Assembly: GCA_964593705.1 (NCBI GenBank)
Contig: CAZQIV010000001.1
Location: forward strand, 62,001-126,000
Reading direction: 5' to 3'
DNA length: 64,000 nucleotides
Origin: SABY01 sp964593705
GTDB taxonomy: Bacteria > Bacteroidota > Bacteroidia > Bacteroidales > 4484-276
Shown here: one piece after another, positions 61,501 through 64,000 of the stretch
Layout: each line of letters opens with the position of its first letter
Numbering within the stretch: position 1 is the stretch's first letter
Notes under the pieces: generated by a model
Seen by the model: only the letters and a program-made list of their open reading frames with translations
Database searches by the model: none
What the model was told of the DNA's origin: nothing
Program-made: the position numbers and the translations under genes

Positions 61501-64000
61501 ATAATCCTGCCAGCCTTACTGCTGTTTATTATCCCGGTGTGGAAGATGCAATAAATGGTTTTGCCGAATTGGTATTTACAGCTTTCGCTGATGGGCTCTG
61601 CCAGGAAGCTATCGACAACATGATACTGTCGATTGAAAAATCTCCGGTGGTTGTCGCAGGGGATGATCTGGGGATTTGTGAAACCGCTTTCGCTCAACTT
61701 AACGGTTTTGTGGAAAATACTAATGAGGTGTATTGGGAAAGTGATGGTGATGGAGATTTTGATGATAAAACTTCAGTTACAGCTATATATTATCCGGGTG
61801 AAACAGATATTGCTAACGGTGTTGTTGAGTTGTGCCTGTTAGCAACAGGCCTCGGAAGTTGTAATTCTGCCAGTGATTGCCTTACATTATCCATACAGCA
61901 ACAACCAGAAGTTATACTTCCTGAAAATTTCACTGTTTGTGAAGGTGAAAATATTGATATCGTTGCAGCAGCAGAGAATTATTCTTTATTATTATGGACA
62001 TCTGATGGTGATGGAACTTTCGATTTCAACAATCAGTTAAATGTAATTTATTCGCCGGGTACAACTGATATTCAAAATGAATCTGTCAATCTTTGTCTTT
62101 CAGCATCAGGAATTTCAGGTTGTGAAGATGTGTTTTCATGCCTTACGGTTGGCATACAACAATTGCCAGAGGTAATAGCCGGTGAGAATCAAACAATTTG
62201 CGAAAATGACAATGTAGAATTGACCGCTGATGCAACTTCCTATGATGCGATAATCTGGTCAAGTACAGGAGATGGAACATTCAGTAGTCCTGAAACATTA
62301 ATTGGAAATTACCAACCAGGACCATCAGATATTGAATCAGGATTTGTTGATCTTTGTATAACAGCTACTGGTATTAACGGCTGTACAAACCAGGAAGATT
62401 GCGTGGAAGTTACCATTATTACTACACCAACAGCAAATGCAGGCAACGACCAAACCATCTGCCAAAGCCAAACCATCCAACTATCCGGCAGTGTTTCCAA
62501 TGCCACATCTCATCTGTGGGAAACAACAGGTGACGGAACCTTTGGGAATGCTTCAAACCTCAATACAAGCTATTATCCCGGCGATCAAGATAACTTGAAT
62601 ATGAATGTTGAACTTTGCCTTAATTCTTATGGGTCGAATTATTGCCAGTCAGGATATGATTGCATCAGCGTAGTATTTATGCCCGGAGCAACATCGTATG
62701 CCGGCGAAGATATTTCCATCTGCAAAGGAGAAAACGCATACCTTTCGGGCACGGTTACAGGCAATTCAGGCCTAATATGGACGACAAACGGAACCGGTAA
62801 TTTTAACAACCCACAATTGCTCAATCCATTTTATATGCCCAGCACAGCTGATATTGAAAATGGATCTGTAACACTCTGTCTATATGCATTCAGCGTAAAT
62901 GGATGCGGCACTATAAATGATTGTTTAACGCTTACTATCAATAAGGAACCAATCATTAATGCCGGCGAAGATATATCGGTGTGCGAAAATGAGTTTGCAA
63001 CACTCAACGGTAGCGGAGAAAACTATATTAATATCTATTGGAATACCAACGGTGACGGAACCTTTGAAGATACACAAGACCCCGGAACTAATTACTACCC
63101 GGGATTGAACGACCTTGAAACAGGGCTGGTAAATCTTTGTTTGCTTGCAGATGGTTTATTCCCATGTAGTGGAAGTTCTGATTGCATTACACTTAATATT
63201 TACAAAAATCCTACAGTCTCCTTCGATGATTTGGAAATGTGTTTGGCTGAGAGTATTCCGGTTTCTGTAGATGCACAAAACTATCAATTGTCATCATGGC
63301 AAACCATGGGTGATGGTACTTTTGAAGATGCAGGCATGATAAATACAAATTATTATCCCGGTGAACAAGACATCGCAAACATGCAAGCCGAAATTTGCCT
63401 GACACTTACAGGTAATTCAGGATGCGGAGAAATAACCGAATGTATGGCCATCAATTTCACTGCCCTTCCTTATGCTTATGCAGGTAATAATGGCAGCGTT
63501 GCACTTGATACGGTTTTCGAATTGTCGGAGGCTATAGCAGAAAATTCCGATTCTATTTTCTGGACCTCAACAGGACTGGGTTATTTTGAGAATCCAAATT
63601 TACTCAATACCAACTATATTCCGAATAATCAGGATTTGAATCTGGACATCCAACTTATACTTCATGCTGTCGCTTATCAACCATGTCAGGATACTGCAAG
63701 CGATACGCTCTATCTTCATGTTTACACAAATAATTGTATTGATGTAGAGGTGTATGCCGGTGAAGATCAAACCTTATGTGAAAACGTATCCTTTACTCCT
63801 GTTGAAGCCACAGTATATTTTGCAACCGATTTGTTGTGGACAACAACTGGTGATGGCACATTTGATGATCCCACAGAATTGTACACTGTTTACACACCGG
63901 GCGAATCAGATATTGCAAGCGGTAATGTAATACTTAAAATTAATGGTTTTGGACAGGAATCGTGTAATGATGATTTGGATATGATGGAATTATCAATTCA
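52599..64000 (+). CDS. giant secreted Ig/PKD-like repeat protein (runs off right edge)
   Basis: ATG 52599 opens a frame with no stop to the window edge, at least 3800 residues. Signal-like segment GYLVAALLFIGQNLGA is at about 11-26. An N-terminal domain (about 65-210) has LPPGWDAPVNTG, GDAIGAFFINDDGEMQCAGV and GDNYATPEKDGFSYGEYINY, a module found at the start of some Bacteroidota secreted proteins. From about residue 288 there are about 40 repeats of about 88 residues. Their consensus is xxAGxDxTICxG, LxGxAxNxxSxLWxTSGDGT, FxNxxxLNxxYxPGxxDI, then VELCLTAxGxGxC and SDCMxL. These look like Ig/PKD beta-sandwich adhesin repeats. The end is expected to hold a T9SS or gliding-type sorting domain, but it is outside the window. 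Role: probably an adhesin or filament. Confidence 0.9.
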   Translation, partial: MNYYYLCNWKGYLVAALLFIGQNLGAEIISEQNTTYSTNGSQGISTKFITQDKLIYDTLLNRDGGKIAYALPPGWDAPVNTGNGAGVIIALEADPKINDISIDLGDAIGAFFINDDGEMQCAGVTHWPDTNGIVMTVFGDNYATPEKDGFSYGEYINYKIFSWEYFAEFDVDAIVLDPDFNLNNVWIKMNILRLLDMTCYEDLWIKAVADKDSLCNEALVSFDIEIIEGIGNITYSWASIPPGFSSTLPNPVFNVSEATLFSVEANDGINQFTAMKEIYVSNDPVVFAGDDIATCGVELITLSGTANFVSSYYWTSSGDGTFSNPTSLITDYYFGYDDFQSNTILFNLIGLPVAPCQIQGSDEMVVEIYPTPYIILPESFSTCKNQPVLLVAEGGNLSEVLWETEGNGTFSDPTLLTTTYQHGSYGSSHNSVTLTLTGHGIDPCNFTVIEQTELYINKNAFCFSGSDATICGIGPFLTCGGAAYADSIWWTTDGDGTFEDNTLLKSLYYPGTGDISNESVDLTIHVTSAPPCTAAPYSEMTLSIYDGPTVYAGPDIGACGNPIIQLNATADMFSSVEWSTSGSGTFEDSGELSTIYTASEQDLSNGTVELTIQAFALPPCTESSYDILTVNFEGGATASAGPDMAVCYNESANIQGWAINYQSLLWTTSGDGDFSDPNSPVTIYTPGSEDIMNGEVSLTINPEGIPPCTSGMSDVMSLSIIPSATLSVTNTEIEICENDKAYLYATATNFSNITWTSSGNGEFDDIHSLSPVYIPGLQDIQAGIATLEISISSIQPCTDLLNVEVELSIYKNTVASAGNNGSVCEGGEFTVNGTILYGDESEWMTAGDGYFENPFATETVYHPGNYDLQQANVTLTFHAFPVLPCEVSDQDELILYIIANPTCNAGNDKTICEGNNLELSGSASVYQSVYWESTGDGSFSDINDLNASYYPGQSDIGGVPVTLTLTSTAQSPCSIPAQDNLDLTIESLATVNAGADITICATDFVDLSGMAQNYQTVLWNSNGDGTFENPSTLNTIYQPGPNDIINRDIELCLTVTGSAFCESVTSCMNVYMEYVPVVNAGNDATSPVNTPYYTEESEAYYYSSVLWTTSGTGTFGNPNFISNHYTPSQSDLENSPINLTLTAQAINPCMTAESDSFVLSVIQDCVDAYAYAGIDATFCVSQYNVLILSDAHAENAETVLWSTNGDGVFTNNTLLQPVYIAGVGDKQNGSVELCLTANAYGTCENDEDCLTLILQAPPTANAGSDQSICQGDMVNLTGLANNAANTIWTSEGDGYFENYLSPETKYIPGISDIQNGGVELCLEAFGIGDCGNVSSCINILINKLPSVEAGNDQTICEGNPVFLSAEAENASAILWESDGDGSFDDEFSLYATYFPGENDIQSGTVELCIQAEGSNNCGTMSDCMNISIFNPPLVNAGANETICEGESIQLSAFAENYDQLLWEASGDGTFNTTTTLTPIYFPGNGDTEIGSVEICLTASGLAGCESVTSCMALDIFRIPVVEAGNNITVCENQVVVLNGISSFTTSVTWSTSGDGTFDNPDILNAEYTPGSEDNSFGNIQLCLSGVGLGNCQATSDCLLISIVPNPTAIAGSDITICGGDIVYLNGYATNNTSSLWQSSGTGTFGNPEHLQTTYIPCAQAIIDGYVQLCLSAFGNEGCTTDESCLNVTIQKLPYVFIGNDITVCSNSTIQLNAEVDFIDGLQWSTNGSGTFSNPDNISTTYFPSTQDVQQGFVEVCIEVFGIGACENQQICKVINFEDAPTAYAGIDFTICEGQPASLMGIAENYSSILWISQGDGTFNNSAVADAKYFPGPSDIETGEVSICMEALSIAFCDNTSDCLILKIQKTPEVYAGENLTFYAPQPVTTNDAYAYNSSSVYWETSGSGTFDTSNTIITTYTPSMEDYQNPAIITLSIFALPESPCTLTKNDDLVVEYFLDCFNAIANAGDDAAVCGGSDYQLNGEASEYSSVLWTSAGTGTFDNAYALDAIYTPGEEDITNAQVELCLTAFANDDCEDATDCMTLTFVQPVIASAGSSNTVWYYEPYTFPDAFAENASLIQWTNVGGIGDFINENTIHPTYYPSSWDLTYDIQFTLQAYSNSPCTVAIYDVLVLTFIEECANAIVDAGEDINICEGNIISEVSLENAFASNFKSLLWSTSGDGTFNFSNALNPVYTLGSNDVSSGNAELSLFAEGWGECSNATDQLIIQTSPAPVANAGIDITVCGIAGIPLFGSASEYTSLEWTTNGDGAFIDASGLNPIYYPGNNDLENGAVELCLLASGIGNCPPVSDCMNLTIIPLTTVNPGNDDAICAGESYQLNATASDYSALLWSTNGDGTFNSNQILNPVYTPGSNDIESGSVILILNAYGMGECGDISGTLVLTIIDEPLAFAGVDATINLGENYQLQDASAENAFSLLWESSGLGTFQDNTEINTTYYPAEDDYPGVTLTLSALPLEPCSVSSSDEITITIIEICQDAVADAGEDIYSCNQDEIQLFGSAQNEFGVLWTTDGDGVFDNANDLLTSYYPGTNDLQSGIVEIHLTAFADEDCNDNTDDMIITLYEPASADAGEDIITCDSESAIPLSGSAFNFSSLQWTTSGSGTFIAPNSLSSYYILSPQDKALGEIYLILTASNDDCGPVSDTLKVTINSAPYIFVNPGATICGNEPFVTNGYATNYTTLYWSSGGDGTFDNMAQIIATYYPGLQDIQNGSVQLCLTAVAFDGCDDISECLTLTLNPSAFANAGNYQPICEDDSLQLLGQAEDFETVLWETFGDGTFENQNELSTIYFPGIDDIVNNQFSLQLTAYSSTSCGDAISQTTVVIIDNPEANAGLDQEICETSFAQLNGFVENTNEVLWESAGDGDFDDKTSVTAKYYPGEADIANGNVSLCLTAFADGSCQDVQDCMVVNIEYAPSANAGLDDVICETDSYQLNGAAENFASVNWQTNGDGTFDNPASLTAVYYPGVEDAINGFAELVFTAFADGLCQEAIDNMILSIEKSPVVVAGDDLGICETAFAQLNGFVENTNEVYWESDGDGDFDDKTSVTAIYYPGETDIANGVVELCLLATGLGSCNSASDCLTLSIQQQPEVILPENFTVCEGENIDIVAAAENYSLLLWTSDGDGTFDFNNQLNVIYSPGTTDIQNESVNLCLSASGISGCEDVFSCLTVGIQQLPEVIAGENQTICENDNVELTADATSYDAIIWSSTGDGTFSSPETLIGNYQPGPSDIESGFVDLCITATGINGCTNQEDCVEVTIITTPTANAGNDQTICQSQTIQLSGSVSNATSHLWETTGDGTFGNASNLNTSYYPGDQDNLNMNVELCLNSYGSNYCQSGYDCISVVFMPGATSYAGEDISICKGENAYLSGTVTGNSGLIWTTNGTGNFNNPQLLNPFYMPSTADIENGSVTLCLYAFSVNGCGTINDCLTLTINKEPIINAGEDISVCENEFATLNGSGENYINIYWNTNGDGTFEDTQDPGTNYYPGLNDLETGLVNLCLLADGLFPCSGSSDCITLNIYKNPTVSFDDLEMCLAESIPVSVDAQNYQLSSWQTMGDGTFEDAGMINTNYYPGEQDIANMQAEICLTLTGNSGCGEITECMAINFTALPYAYAGNNGSVALDTVFELSEAIAENSDSIFWTSTGLGYFENPNLLNTNYIPNNQDLNLDIQLILHAVAYQPCQDTASDTLYLHVYTNNCIDVEVYAGEDQTLCENVSFTPVEATVYFATDLLWTTTGDGTFDDPTELYTVYTPGESDIASGNVILKINGFGQESCNDDLDMMELSI
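53458..64000 (+). repeat. about 40 tandem ~264-bp protein repeats
   Basis: AGxD-type repeat starts are spaced about 264 bp apart (for example 53461, 54250, 55310, 56380, 57425, 58488, 59563, 60618, 61660, 62700, 63760). Three cysteine subtypes occur; see findings. DNA identity is mostly low, apart from the pair 61166-61298 and 61688-61820. Confidence 0.85.
61166..61820 (+). repeat. recent two-repeat-unit duplication or conversion inside giant gene
   Basis: About 130 bp starting TTTCGCTCAACTTAACGG at 61166 recurs at 61688 with about ten differences. The offset of 522 bp is exactly two 87-residue units, while the repeat between them is clearly different. Confidence 0.85.

Noticed and set aside
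1..64000. tRNA or rRNA genes
   Set aside because: No T-loop/acceptor patterns or conserved rRNA blocks were noticed in the intergenic regions. A dedicated scan would be needed to be certain.

Overview
The window looks like chromosomal DNA of an AT-rich, probably anaerobic member of the Bacteroidota, most likely Bacteroidales or a relative. Four kinds of evidence support this. Several secreted proteins end in type IX secretion (T9SS, Por) sorting domains. Many genes have the Bacteroidota -7 promoter element TAnnTTTG. Translation starts lack strong Shine-Dalgarno sites. The gene families are typical of the phylum: SBBP propellers, VGIGT-repeat proteins, CotH-LTD proteins, a DUF6364-type antitoxin and an RHS-type N-terminal domain. 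No rRNA, tRNA or CRISPR array was seen.

Layout. (1) 1-8807, minus strand: a block of secreted or surface proteins. It holds the N-terminal 690 residues of an RHS-type protein that runs off the left edge, an SBBP propeller protein interrupted by an in-frame amber codon, a YadA-head/VGIGT-repeat protein, a T9SS cargo protein and a lipoprotein. A decayed VGIGT fragment and low-complexity DNA follow. (2) 9609-14532, minus: a TolC/MacB-permease/HlyD export system with no ATPase gene. It is broken by 830 bp of heptamer arrays and palindromes. (3) 14744-21694, minus: housekeeping order guaB, three SurA/parvulin-type periplasmic folding factors, MoxR ATPase. (4) 22691-38580, plus: a maltodextrin/trehalose utilisation block with esterase, exported GH13 amylase, CotH-LTD cargo, SLC45-like sugar transporter, AlbA/Schlafen-type regulator with a frameshift-prone 11-bp repeat, GH31 glucosidase, orphan antitoxin, trehalose-synthase-like GH13, and a beta-phosphoglucomutase-GH65 phosphorylase fusion. 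(5) 38909-51974: mixed genes: hypC, DPP4 peptidase, a possible toxin-antitoxin pair, a chemoreceptor, a GNAT-like protein, a RuvC/RNase-H-like protein, a lipoprotein and purL. (6) 52599-64000, plus: the first 3800 residues of a giant secreted protein with about 40 cysteine-bearing Ig/PKD-like repeats, still open at the right edge.

The sugar block forms a plausible pathway. Outer enzymes (GH13, GH31) cut maltodextrins, the MFS protein imports maltose or similar sugars, the TreS-like enzyme interconverts maltose and trehalose, and the GH65-HAD fusion phosphorolyses the disaccharide and isomerises beta-glucose-1-phosphate to glucose-6-phosphate.

The most unusual content is non-coding or structural. 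There are several families of palindromic repeats, including two MITE-like elements that touch or overlap stop codons. Exact heptanucleotide arrays surround tolC. The giant protein contains three cysteine subtypes of repeat and signs of recent internal gene conversion. I found no clearly new multi-gene system. The best candidates are a RelE-like toxin with an unusual helical partner and an 11-bp contingency-type repeat in a regulator.
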